NCBI GenBank assembly: GCA_015494005.1
Contig: WGCB01000162.1
Location: forward strand, 1 to 8,339
Direction of reading: 5' to 3'
Length of the DNA: 8,339 nt
Source of the DNA: Caldilineaceae bacterium
GTDB taxonomy: Bacteria > Chloroflexota > Anaerolineae > Caldilineales > Caldilineaceae
The notes beneath the pieces were generated by a model, which searched no databases, was not told where the DNA came from, and was given only the letters and a program-made list of their open reading frames with translations. This document shows, one piece after another, positions 1-6,573 of the stretch. A program made the position numbers and the translations under genes. Position 1 is the stretch's first letter, and every line of letters starts with the position of its first letter.

Positions 1-1556
1 AGGGTGGCCACGGTGACCAGGGTGCGGCCCTGGGCCCGCTGCACGTTGGCCGCGCCCAGCCGACCCACGTGGCCGAAGAGCCCCCAGACCACGGGCATGG
101 CCAGCCGTTCCAGCCAGCGATCCACCAGGGCCACGCTGATGGCCGCGCCCAGGAAGAAGACCAGGACCGAGCTGCTCACGATGGGCCAGCTCACCGACTC
201 CCGCAGGGGCAGGTAGTTGAAGACCCCCCAGCCCCCGGCCAGGAGCAGCGGCCCTAGCCAGCGGCTCAGCCGGCGCCAGGCGGAAGCGTCGGTGCGGGCC
301 CGGGCGCCCAGGGCCTGCAGGGGCGAGATGCGGGCCGCCTGCAGGGTGGGCCACAGGGCCGAGACCAGGGTCACCCCCAGGCCGATGAGGAGCCCCCGCT
401 GGATCCCCTGGGGCGGGACGACCATCTGGGAGACGGGCGCGCCGGCCGCGAAGCCCACGGTGGAGGCCATGCCCTGGGCCATGACCAGGCCCAGGAGCAG
501 CCCGGCCGCCGATCCCACCACGCTCAGGATCAGCGCCTCGGTGAACATGAGGGCCAGGATCTGGCGGCGCACCATGCCCACGGCCCGGAGCAGGCCGATC
601 TCCCGGGTGCGCTCGGCCACGTTCATGGCGAAGGTGTTGTAGATGAGGAAGCCGCCCACGAACATGGCCACCAGGCTGAAGAGGTCCAGCCCCAGGCGGT
701 AGGAGCTCATGCGTTTGGCCAGCTCCTCGCCCCGGGCCCCGGGGTAGAGGAGGCGCACGGCATCGCCCAGCTCCTGCTCCAGGCCTGCCTTGAACTCCGC
801 CAGCTCCGTCTGGGAGTCGGCGATGCGGTCCTCCAGGACCAGGTCGATGCGATCCAGGCGGCCGCCCCGGTCCAGCAGGTCCTGGGCCACGGGCAGGGGC
901 AGGAAGGCCACCGCGCCGCCGTTGATGCGCCCGGCTCCGTCCGAGTCCACCAGGCCCACCACCGTGAGCCCCACCGGCGCCTGGCCCCCGGGCAGGAGCA
1001 GGGTGACCTCGTCCCCCACCTGGTAGCCCTTCTCCTCCGCGTAGCTCTCCACCAGGAGCAGGGAGTAGCTCGTCTCTCCGGGCTCCAGCAGGCGGCCCTG
1101 GACCAGATCCAGCTCCCGGACCTGAGGGTCCACCTCCGGGTCGATGCCCAGGAGGAGCAGGGCGCTCCCCGCGGCCTGGACGCCGGTGGTGGTGGGGCTG
1201 GCCTGCCACTGGCCCAGGTCATCCAGGAGCTGGGAGAAGGCACTGACCCCAGGGGCCGCAGCCACCACGCCCGGCTGCTGGCGCACCTGGTCCAGGAGGT
1301 CGGCGTCGAAGCCGTCCCCGCCCCGGGCCCGGTCCATGACCGTCAGATCCGCCTGGCCCCCGGCCTCGTCGAAGACCTGGTCGAAGGAGTCCAGCAGGGT
1401 GGCGTTGGTGATGTTCACCGCGAAGACCACGGACACGCCCAGGGCGATGCCCAGGCCGGTGAGCCCGGTGCGCCACTTGCGCTGGCCCATGGTGCGCAGG
1501 GCGAGGACGAGCAGGGTGAGGGGCGGCGTGGCGAGGAAGGGGGAAATGGCAGGCAT
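1..1556 (-). CDS. FtsX/MacB-type ABC transporter permease (3' end outside window)
   Basis: This is the membrane subunit of a mechanotransmission-type ABC complex (MacB/LolCE/FtsX superfamily) working with the ATPase encoded just upstream. Reading the minus strand gives 518 open codons without a stop. The parts in order are: a short cytoplasmic N-terminus, TM1 about residues 32-50, an extracytoplasmic MacB-like core domain about 51-285, and an FtsX domain about 287-418 with three helices. The FtsX domain carries the conserved cytoplasmic motif ERTREIGLLRAVGMVRRQI at about 315-333. Two further hydrophobic segments follow at about 433-449 and 458-478. At 499-518 the sequence LGAANVQRAQGRTLVTVAT resembles the start of a second repeat, so the full protein is probably a duplicated permease of roughly 800 residues. 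The ATG at 1556-1554 shares its A with the ATPase stop (TGATG), and a GGAGAG Shine-Dalgarno lies at 1568-1563 inside the ATPase gene, implying translational coupling. The transported substrate cannot be told. Confidence 0.95.
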   Translation of the reverse strand, partial: MPAISPFLATPPLTLLVLALRTMGQRKWRTGLTGLGIALGVSVVFAVNITNATLLDSFDQVFDEAGGQADLTVMDRARGGDGFDADLLDQVRQQPGVVAAAPGVSAFSQLLDDLGQWQASPTTTGVQAAGSALLLLGIDPEVDPQVRELDLVQGRLLEPGETSYSLLLVESYAEEKGYQVGDEVTLLLPGGQAPVGLTVVGLVDSDGAGRINGGAVAFLPLPVAQDLLDRGGRLDRIDLVLEDRIADSQTELAEFKAGLEQELGDAVRLLYPGARGEELAKRMSSYRLGLDLFSLVAMFVGGFLIYNTFAMNVAERTREIGLLRAVGMVRRQILALMFTEALILSVVGSAAGLLLGLVMAQGMASTVGFAAGAPVSQMVVPPQGIQRGLLIGLGVTLVSALWPTLQAARISPLQALGARARTDASAWRRLSRWLGPLLLAGGWGVFNYLPLRESVSWPIVSSSVLVFFLGAAISVALVDRWLERLAMPVVWGLFGHVGRLGAANVQRAQGRTLVTVAT

Positions 1557-2371
1557 CAGTCGCTCTCCAGCATGGCCAGACGCTGGGCGATGCGGACCAG
1601 ATCCTGGTCGTCCCGCTGGTTGGGGCACTGGTCCACGATCTGGCCGTCCTTGAGGAAGACCACCCGATCCGCGAAGGAGGCGGCCCTGGGGTCGTGGGTG
1701 ACCATGACGATGGTGGCCTGCATCTGGTCGCAGATGCGGCGCAGCATGGCCAGCACGTTGCTGCCGGACTTGGAGTCCAGGTTGCCCGTGGGCTCGTCGG
1801 CCAGGACGATCTCCGGCTCGGTGATCAGGGCCCGGGCGATGGCGATGCGCTGCTGCTGCCCGCCGGAGAGCTGGTCTGGCTTGTGGTGCTGGCGTTCGGC
1901 CATGCCCACCATGCCCAGCAGGGCCGTCAGCTTCTCCTGGTAGGGGGCCGCGTCCCGGCCATCGATGAGGATGGGCAGGAGCACGTTCTCCCCTGCGGTG
2001 AGGGTGGGCAGCAGGTTGAAGGCCTGGAAGATGAAGCCGATCCGGCGCCGGCGCACCTGGCTCAAGGCGTCGTCCGAGAGGGTGGAGAGCCGCTCCCCGG
2101 CCAGGATCACCTCACCGGAGGAGGGCCGGTCCAGCCCGCCCAGAAGGTGGAGCAGGGTGGACTTCCCCGAGCCCGAGGGGCCCATGATGGCCACGAACTC
2201 CCCTCGATTCACCCGAAAGTCCACGCCCCGCAGAGCCATGACCTCCACCTCGCCCAGGAGGTAGCGCTTGACCAGGGCTTCCGTGTGCAGAACCGGCGGC
2301 CCCTGGGCGGCGTTCGGGGCCGGGGCAGTGGGCAGGGTGCTCTCTTCAGGAACAGGCAGCGTTGTCACCAT
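1556..2371 (-). CDS. ABC transporter ATP-binding protein, LolD/MacB type
   Basis: This 271-residue ATPase is the cytoplasmic engine of an FtsX-type ABC complex and hydrolyses ATP to drive the adjacent permease. All motifs are intact: Walker A GPSGSGKST (64-72), Q-loop in FQAFNLLPTLTAGENVLLP (Gln116), signature LSGGQQQR (168-175), Walker B IVLADEP (188-194), D-loop NLDS (197-200) and H-loop His226 in VMVTHD. The Q-loop context and the LADEPTGNLDS block are the hallmark of the LolD/MacB/FtsE group. About 25 N-terminal residues rich in Pro, Ala and Thr precede the domain, and about 25 residues follow it. The ATG at 2371-2369 is chosen because GAGAGG lies 7 nt upstream (2384-2379). The reading frame stays open far upstream, but that stretch is a shadow of the MFS gene. 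It starts 50 nt after the MFS stop and ends in a TGATG overlap with the permease. Confidence 0.97.
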   Translation of the reverse strand: MVTTLPVPEESTLPTAPAPNAAQGPPVLHTEALVKRYLLGEVEVMALRGVDFRVNRGEFVAIMGPSGSGKSTLLHLLGGLDRPSSGEVILAGERLSTLSDDALSQVRRRRIGFIFQAFNLLPTLTAGENVLLPILIDGRDAAPYQEKLTALLGMVGMAERQHHKPDQLSGGQQQRIAIARALITEPEIVLADEPTGNLDSKSGSNVLAMLRRICDQMQATIVMVTHDPRAASFADRVVFLKDGQIVDQCPNQRDDQDLVRIAQRLAMLESD

Positions 2372-2421
2372 GGTGGTTCCTCTCGTGGATGGGTGGTTTT
2401 TTCCCGGGTCGGGGCGGTGTG

Positions 2422-3900
2422 CTATTCCCCGGCCACGGGAGTGGCGGCTCGCTTGGCGGCCAGGCGTTCCCGCAGCTCCTGGTGGGAGGCTCGGGTGATG
2501 GGGTAGGTGAGGAGCAGGGGTACGGCCAGGAGCAGCAGGATGGCGGAAACCGGGCCGAAAAGGAGGCGGATCCCCTGGAGGGAGCGGGCGGTCTGGGCCA
2601 CGTTGGGCACGTAGCCGAAGAAGTCCAGGACCCAGCCCACCGCGAAGATGCCGATGGTGCGGGCGATCTTGTCCAGCAGGCCGTAGACGCCGTAGTACAT
2701 CCCCTCCCGGCGCTGGCCAGTGCGATCCTCGTCGTACTCCACCACGTCCGGGAGCATGGCCCAGGGCAGCACCCAGTGGGCGGAGAGGCCGAAGCCGGCC
2801 ACGGCCACGATGAGGAACATGCCCTTCACCGAGCCCTGGGGCAGGAAGTAGGTGAAAAAGAGGGAGAGGGCCGCCACGGTCAGGCCCAGGCCGTAGGCGA
2901 AGCCCTTGCTCCAGCGCCGGGCCAGCATGCGCCAGACCGGGATGAAGAGGCCGATGACCAGCATGAGGACCAGGATGATCAGGGTCAGCTTGCCTTCCGC
3001 GCCCAGGTGGTAGGTGACGTAGTAGGCCAGGACCGCGGAGAGCAGGGTGAAGCTGATCCGGGCCAGGGAGAAGGCCGCGAGCAGGCGCACGAAGGGTCGG
3101 TTGTGGAAGGTGGCCCGGATGGCGGACAGGATGGGCAGGGTGGACTGCTTGCCCTGCATCTCCGCCGGCTCCCGGATCTTCCAGGCCACCAGGGCCACGC
3201 TCAACCCCACCAGCCCGCCGAAGATGGCCCCGGCCACCGCGTAGCCCTGGCTGGGATCGTCGAAGCGGCCCACGATCACCCGCATGAGGATGCTGCCCAG
3301 CAGGTAGCCCGCCACCGCGCCCACCCCCGCATAGGCCAGCAGGGAGGTGCGCTCGTCGTAGTCTGGGGTGATCTCCGCGGCCAGGGCGTTCATGGGCACC
3401 TGGACGATGGTGAAGAAGGTATCGAAGATGATGTAGGTCAGGGCGATCCAGGCGAAGGCCCAGCCGGCGGACAGGCCCGAGGGCACGCTCCAGAGCAGGT
3501 AGGTGGCCAGGGCCAGGGGCAGGGCGCCGATGATCAGGTAGATCCGCCGGCGCCCGAAGCGGGAGCGGGTCCGGTCCGAGAGCCAGCCGAAGAGAGGATC
3601 GTTCACCGTGTCCCAGATCTTGGCCACCAGCAGCGCGGTGCTGGCCAGGGCCGGGGGCACCAGGGCCACGTCCGTGTAGAAGATGAGCAGGAAGAAGCCG
3701 ATGGCCGAGATGAGGATGGTCAGGCCCAGGCTGCCCACCGCGTAGATCCACTTCCAGGCCAGGGGCAGGCGAGCCTTCGCCAGGGCTTCGCCAGCGGTCT
3801 GGGCCCTAGTCTGGACAGTGGTTTGGACCGTAGTCTGGGCGGATGGGGCGGTCAGGGTGGCCCCATCCGCGCCGCTCACAGGGGCAGGCGATGTGTCCAC
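2422..3900 (-). CDS. GPH/MelB-type MFS cation-coupled transporter
   Basis: This 492-residue inner-membrane protein has about 12 hydrophobic segments and belongs to the glycoside-pentoside-hexuronide:cation symporter branch of the MFS (MelB, MFS_2). Family hallmarks are visible. KIWDTVNDPLFGWLSDRT (94-111) continues to RFGRRR (114-119). It contains Asp97 and Asp101, spaced like the cation-site Asp pair of MelB. PMNALAAEITPDYDERTSL lies at 169-187, and DVVEYDEDRTGQRREG at 385-400. The position matching the TM1 Asp of MelB appears to be non-acidic (GSLGLTILIS), so melibiose-like specificity should not be assumed. The family also contains lysolipid and drug carriers. The start is GTG at 3900-3898, supported by AAAGGAG 8 nt upstream. 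It overlaps the ligase gene by 25 nt. Residues 1-45 form a hydrophilic Ala/Thr/Gln-rich tail encoded partly by a 12-bp tandem repeat. The substrate is unknown. Confidence 0.94.
   Translation of the reverse strand: MDTSPAPVSGADGATLTAPSAQTTVQTTVQTRAQTAGEALAKARLPLAWKWIYAVGSLGLTILISAIGFFLLIFYTDVALVPPALASTALLVAKIWDTVNDPLFGWLSDRTRSRFGRRRIYLIIGALPLALATYLLWSVPSGLSAGWAFAWIALTYIIFDTFFTIVQVPMNALAAEITPDYDERTSLLAYAGVGAVAGYLLGSILMRVIVGRFDDPSQGYAVAGAIFGGLVGLSVALVAWKIREPAEMQGKQSTLPILSAIRATFHNRPFVRLLAAFSLARISFTLLSAVLAYYVTYHLGAEGKLTLIILVLMLVIGLFIPVWRMLARRWSKGFAYGLGLTVAALSLFFTYFLPQGSVKGMFLIVAVAGFGLSAHWVLPWAMLPDVVEYDEDRTGQRREGMYYGVYGLLDKIARTIGIFAVGWVLDFFGYVPNVAQTARSLQGIRLLFGPVSAILLLLAVPLLLTYPITRASHQELRERLAAKRAATPVAGE
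3796..3840 (-). repeat. Degenerate 12-bp tandem repeat in the MFS 5' coding region
   Basis: Read on the plus strand, four units end in tctgggc, tctggac, tttggac and tctgggc. The last three are full 12-mers starting at 3805, 3817 and 3829, and the first is 9 nt long. On the coding strand they encode AQTT-VQTT-VQTR-AQT at residues 21-35 of the transporter. The unit is a whole number of codons, so copy-number change would lengthen or shorten the cytoplasmic tail without a frameshift. Confidence 0.75.
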
Positions 3901-5579
3901 AGGGGTTGCTCCTTTGTGCTGGTCTCGGGGGCATGGACGAGGGCCGTGCCCGGGGTCAGGGGGGCGCTCGGCTTCCGGTGGAGGGCCCGTTCAGGAAAAG
4001 AGGTCAGCGCCCGGCGAACGTCCCGGGGCAGCACCTTGTGCAGGTAGCTGCGCGGAAGCTCCGGGAAGAAGTGGACCCGGTCCGGCATCTGCCAGGACTG
4101 GAGGCGCGTCCGCAAGAAGCGCAGGAGCTGCTCCGCCAGGAGGGGCGATCCCTCCTTCTCCCGCCAGGTCTGGCGCAGGGAGACGCAGAGAACCGCAGTG
4201 GGCTCGTCCCCCACGGCCACCAGGCAGGCCTCCTTCACCGCGGGGAAGTCGTGGGCGGCCTCCTCCACCAGGCGGGGATAGATCACATGGCCCCGGCGCT
4301 GGATGATGTCCACCTCCCGGTTCAGGACGTGGAGCCAGCCATCCTGGTCGAAATAGCCGTGGTCCCCGGTGCGGAACCAGCCATCCTTCAACACCCGCTG
4401 GGTCAGGTCGGGCCGCTGCCAGTAGCCGCTGAAGAGGGTGGGGCTGGCCACCAGGATCTCCCCCACCCGATTGGATGGCAACACGTTTCCCTCCTCGTCC
4501 ACGATGCGCACCTTCACCTCGGGCACCACCTTGCCCACGGAGCTGAGCACATGCCGGGGGGCCAGCCGACCGTCCTGGACGTGGTCTTTCATCTGGAGCA
4601 GACTCACCGGGGGCAGCACCTCGGCCATGCCGTAGCCCTGCTGGAAGATGGGCCCGAAGCGCTGCAGGGCCTCCTCCAACTTGGCCGCAGGGGTGGGCGC
4701 GGTGCCGTAGATGATGTTGCGCAGGGAGGGTAGGTGCATGCGGTCGAAGGTGGGCTCCTCCAGCAGGTCGATGAGCAGGCTGGGAGTGGTGAAGAGGCGG
4801 GTGACCTGGTACTTCCAGATCAGCTCGATGAAGGTGCTGGCCTGGTAGCGCTCCGGGATGACCAGGATGGAGCCGCTGAAGAGGGTGGGCAGGACCACGC
4901 CGCTGCCCGCGCCCACCAGGGGGATGCCCACCAGGAAGGTGTGGATCTCCCCGGGGCGCACGCCCACGTTCTTGGCCACCAGGCGCAGGCTGGTCACCCC
5001 CACGCCCTGGTTCATGACCAGGGCCTTGGGCTGGCCCGTGGTCCCAGAAGTGAAGCCGAAAGCGGCCGGGTCCTCGGGGCGCAGGGGCAGGGGGGTGCGG
5101 AAGGCCGGGGTGGAGGCGATGAGGGTCTCGTAGGGGCTGCGGGGGCCGATGGCCAGCAGCTGCACATCGGGCATGGTGCGGGCGAAGAAGTCCGCGGCCT
5201 CCTGGCCCAGCCGGGGATCGTAGATGAAGAGGGCTGGCCGCACCATCGCCGCGGCCCGGGTGATGGTCTCCAGGGGATGGCTCTGGTGGAAGGAAGTGAG
5301 GATGGCGCCGGACTCGTAGGCGGCCAGGCGCACCTCCACCTGCTCCCAGTCGTCGGGCAGCAGGGTGAAGACCGGGTCTCCTTTGCCCACACCCAGCTTG
5401 CTCCAGGCCGTGGCCAGGCTCAGCACCCGTTCCCCCAGCTGGCCATAGGTCAGCCGGCCCCGGGGCGCGAGGATGGCAGTGCGGTCCCGGTAGCGGCGGA
5501 AGGCGAAGCGCAGCATGTCCCGGGGGACGCGAAAGCGGCGCAGGTAGAGGTCCACAAAGAGAGAGCGAAGGGAAAACAT
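3876..5579 (-). CDS. AMP-binding acyl-CoA ligase-like enzyme (ANL superfamily)
   Basis: This 567-residue cytoplasmic protein is the first gene of the operon. ANL enzymes activate a carboxylic acid with ATP to an acyl-adenylate and usually transfer it to CoA or a carrier thiol. Visible core motifs are the P-loop-like FTSGTTGQPKA (A3, 176-186), QQGYGMAEV (A5, 313-321), WFRTGDHGYFDQDGWL (A7, 401-416), the hinge region LNREVDIIQRRGHVIYP (A8, 419-435), and an A10-like PRSYLHKVLPRDVRRAL (509-525) with the probable catalytic Lys515. The Gly that usually precedes this Lys is His here. About 40 residues follow A10, longer than usual for the family, and the last of them overlap the MFS start. The start is ATG at 5579-5577 because a consensus AGGAGG sits 8 nt upstream (5593-5588). 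An in-frame extension to 5774 is open but low in complexity. The acid substrate is not identifiable by eye. Medium or long fatty acids are plausible. Confidence 0.93.
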   Translation of the reverse strand: MFSLRSLFVDLYLRRFRVPRDMLRFAFRRYRDRTAILAPRGRLTYGQLGERVLSLATAWSKLGVGKGDPVFTLLPDDWEQVEVRLAAYESGAILTSFHQSHPLETITRAAAMVRPALFIYDPRLGQEAADFFARTMPDVQLLAIGPRSPYETLIASTPAFRTPLPLRPEDPAAFGFTSGTTGQPKALVMNQGVGVTSLRLVAKNVGVRPGEIHTFLVGIPLVGAGSGVVLPTLFSGSILVIPERYQASTFIELIWKYQVTRLFTTPSLLIDLLEEPTFDRMHLPSLRNIIYGTAPTPAAKLEEALQRFGPIFQQGYGMAEVLPPVSLLQMKDHVQDGRLAPRHVLSSVGKVVPEVKVRIVDEEGNVLPSNRVGEILVASPTLFSGYWQRPDLTQRVLKDGWFRTGDHGYFDQDGWLHVLNREVDIIQRRGHVIYPRLVEEAAHDFPAVKEACLVAVGDEPTAVLCVSLRQTWREKEGSPLLAEQLLRFLRTRLQSWQMPDRVHFFPELPRSYLHKVLPRDVRRALTSFPERALHRKPSAPLTPGTALVHAPETSTKEQPLWTHRLPL

Positions 5580-5587
5580 GGCCGGTT

Positions 5588-5593
5588 CCTCCT
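5588..5593 (-). promoter_or_regulatory. Shine-Dalgarno AGGAGG of the ligase gene
   Basis: On the minus strand AGGAGG is followed by an 8-nt spacer and ATG (5579). This fixes the ligase start at 5579 rather than at in-frame upstream codons. A small GC hairpin (5606-5619: 5-bp stem, 4-nt loop) ends 12 nt before it and would leave the site accessible. Confidence 0.85.
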
Positions 5594-5776
5594 GAAACGG
5601 AATGGGGGCCCGTGGGCCCTGGGAATCACGGCGAGCGTTGGTGGCAAAGGGGAACGCCACAGGAGCGGCGCTGTTCTCTGGCTGCAAAGGCGCTGGGCCG
5701 ATCCCCGAACGCCCACACCCGGGGATGGGGTCGGCGACGGGGCGCGGTTGGATCCGTCCAAGGGCGATAGGCAAAG

Positions 5777-5804
5777 CGAGACGGCTCGACGGGACGCCGT
5801 CTCG
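5777..5804. repeat. Perfect 9-bp inverted repeat, 10-nt loop
   Basis: CGAGACGGC at 5777-5785 is matched exactly by GCCGTCTCG at 5796-5804, with loop TCGACGGGAC between them. It is GC-rich and stable on either strand. Neither side has a run of T, so it is not a typical terminator. It could be a leader hairpin or a dyad binding site. Confidence 0.6.
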
Positions 5805-5928
5805 GTCAACGGGCAGCCCGGTGGACGCCGTTGTGCTCGGGCTGTTGGGATCGCAAAGGAGGGGTGTCGCTCAGTGGGGCAAGATTCGTGCCCGGCGCAA
5901 GTGATCGACGCTGAATCCGTTCCGCACC

Positions 5929-5957
5929 ATTGTACACACCGGGAACGAGGATTACTT
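5929..5957 (-). promoter_or_regulatory. Candidate promoter of the ligase-transporter operon
   Basis: On the minus strand there is a good -10, TACAAT (5934-5929), in the only AT-rich patch upstream of the operon. With a 17-nt spacer the -35 position (5957-5952) reads AAGTAA, far from TTGACA, and lies inside the proximal copy of a 12-bp repeat. This is the arrangement expected of an activator-dependent promoter. The predicted start near 5922 gives a leader of about 340 nt. The call rests on motif inspection alone. Confidence 0.35.
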
Positions 5958-5983
5958 GATGATGAAATATCGATTACTTGATG
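5950..5983. repeat. Pair of identical 12-bp direct repeats, 22-bp period
   Basis: GATTACTTGATG occurs at 5950-5961 and again at 5972-5983, separated by ATGAAATATC. The 22-bp period is about two helical turns, so both copies face the same side of the DNA, as for tandem sites of response regulators or other activators. They lie roughly at -28 to -61 relative to the predicted minus-strand start. Confidence 0.65.
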
Positions 5984-6072
5984 CTTCCTTGCCGCTTCCT
6001 GTACGCCCTGGCCGGGCTTTCCCTACGTTTTGACTACGCCCAGTCCACGACCAGCCGCCGCTCTGGCCTCGA

Positions 6073-6101
6073 TTGCCAGGAAACGCCCCCTGTGCTACGC
6101 T
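6073..6101 (+). promoter_or_regulatory. Extended -10 sigma70-type promoter of yciH
   Basis: TTGCCA (6073-6078), a 17-nt spacer and TACGCT (6096-6101) make a good housekeeping-type promoter. TGC immediately before the -10 gives an extended -10 element. Transcription would start near 6108, leaving a leader of about 31 nt before the ATG. Confidence 0.6.
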
Positions 6102-6138
6102 TTGGGCGGTTCAAGCCATCATCCACGAGGAGGATCCC

Positions 6139-6495
6139 ATGTCCGCCAGAAAGAATCGACTGGTCTACTCCACCGACCCGGAGCCCGAGTCCTCGCCCCC
6201 GGCTGCGGACGAGTCCGCGCCCCGGAACCCGGCCGCGCCCTTCACCCGGCAGGGGAACCAGCCTGTGCGGGTCTGGCTGGAGCGCAAAGGGAGGCGGGGC
6301 AAGGTCGTCTCGGTGATCAAAGGGGTGGTGAGTCCCCCAGTGGGGCAGAAGGCCCTGCTCAAGCTGCTGAAGAGCCGACTGGGCACCGGAGGCGCGCTCA
6401 AGGAGGGGCACATCGAGCTCCAGGGAGATCACCGGGAGAAGATCGTGGCTATCCTGGTGGAGCTGGGGTACAAGGCCAAGAAGGCAGGAGGCTAA
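6139..6495 (+). CDS. yciH: SUI1/eIF1-like translation factor (YciH family)
   Basis: This 118-residue cytoplasmic protein is homologous to eukaryotic and archaeal initiation factor eIF1/SUI1. Bacterial YciH binds the small ribosomal subunit and is reported to affect initiation fidelity or repress translation under stress. The N-terminus RLVYSTDP (7-14) matches the YciH signature. Residues 15-40 are a Pro/Ser/Ala/Glu-rich, probably disordered linker. The SUI1 fold covers about 42-118, with [19 protein letters not shown] (45-63) and [20 protein letters not shown] (81-100), ending in an AGG-like tail as in Escherichia coli YciH. The E. coli protein is of similar length (about 108 residues). The ATG at 6139 is supported by GAGGAGG 5 nt upstream (6127-6133); an in-frame extension to 6073 would overlap the promoter. 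It is monocistronic, with its own promoter and terminator. Confidence 0.95.
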   Translation: MSARKNRLVYSTDPEPESSPPAADESAPRNPAAPFTRQGNQPVRVWLERKGRRGKVVSVIKGVVSPPVGQKALLKLLKSRLGTGGALKEGHIELQGDHREKIVAILVELGYKAKKAGG

Positions 6496-6505
6496 CGGGT
6501 TAGCC
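6490..6505. repeat. Inverted repeat spanning the yciH stop codon
   Basis: GGCTAAC (6490-6496) and GTTAGCC (6499-6505) are perfect complements around GG, with the TAA stop inside the left arm. In RNA a 6-bp stem with a CGGG loop would form. No U-run follows, so it is not a terminator by itself. It may protect the 3' end or be chance. Confidence 0.45.
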
Positions 6506-6530
6506 GCTCCCTTGCTGAAAAATAGAACCT

Positions 6531-6572
6531 AATCGAGAGCAACCAATCGAGAACAACCAATCACGAATAAAG
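6531..6572. repeat. 14-bp tandem repeat, three copies, decaying
   Basis: Units are AATCGAGAGCAACC (6531-6544), AATCGAGAACAACC (6545-6558, one mismatch) and AATCACGAATAAAG (6559-6572, degenerate). They fill the space between the yciH stop and the terminator stem and are markedly AT-richer than the surrounding genes. No function is recognised. Confidence 0.7.
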
Positions 6573-6573
6573 G

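Larger units (their letters stand above)
5580..5922 (-). promoter_or_regulatory. Possible long structured leader of the ligase-transporter operon
   Basis: There is no convincing gene in this 343-bp stretch. If transcription starts near 5922 from the candidate promoter below, this would be the 5' leader. It contains three clear inverted repeats: 5777-5785/5796-5804 (9 bp), 5701-5707/5720-5726 (7 bp) and 5606-5610/5615-5619 (5 bp). It also contains four copies of CTTTGC on the minus strand, starting near 5649, 5689, 5776 and 5858. I do not recognise a known riboswitch or T-box. No U-tract follows the main hairpin, so a simple intrinsic attenuator is not evident. Confidence 0.3.

Noticed and set aside
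707..1476. Arg/Ser/Trp-rich minus-strand frames inside the permease
   Set aside because: The third frame gives a clean MacB/FtsX permease over the whole 1-1556 region, so these are shadows.
1556..3751. 731-codon frame that would fuse a long N-terminus to the ABC ATPase
   Set aside because: The upstream part is a frame-shifted shadow of the MFS gene. The real ATPase start at 2371 has a well-placed Shine-Dalgarno.
2362..4047. 561-codon open frame on the plus strand
   Set aside because: It is antisense to the MFS and ATPase genes, and its translation is dominated by Gly, His, Gln, Glu and Asp, the typical shadow of a GC-rich gene. It has no recognisable domain.
5580..5774. 65-residue N-terminal extension of the ligase
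   Set aside because: The extension is Pro/Arg-rich without ANL similarity and covers the hairpin leader. The AGGAGG at 5588-5593 points to the start at 5579.
5777..5804. Intrinsic terminator or attenuator in the ligase leader
   Set aside because: The stem is strong, but neither strand has a U-tract after it. It is kept only as an inverted repeat.
5450..5809. 119-codon minus-strand frame overlapping the ligase start
   Set aside because: It is out of frame with the ligase, low in complexity and has no domain. It is best explained as a shadow.
4734..5981. 415-codon open frame on the plus strand
   Set aside because: It is antisense to the acyl-CoA ligase, has the same Gly/His/Glu-rich shadow composition, and crosses the leader without a start signal.
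5580..6138. Known riboswitch, T-box or small RNA gene
   Set aside because: No conserved core motif of a known class was recognised in either direction.
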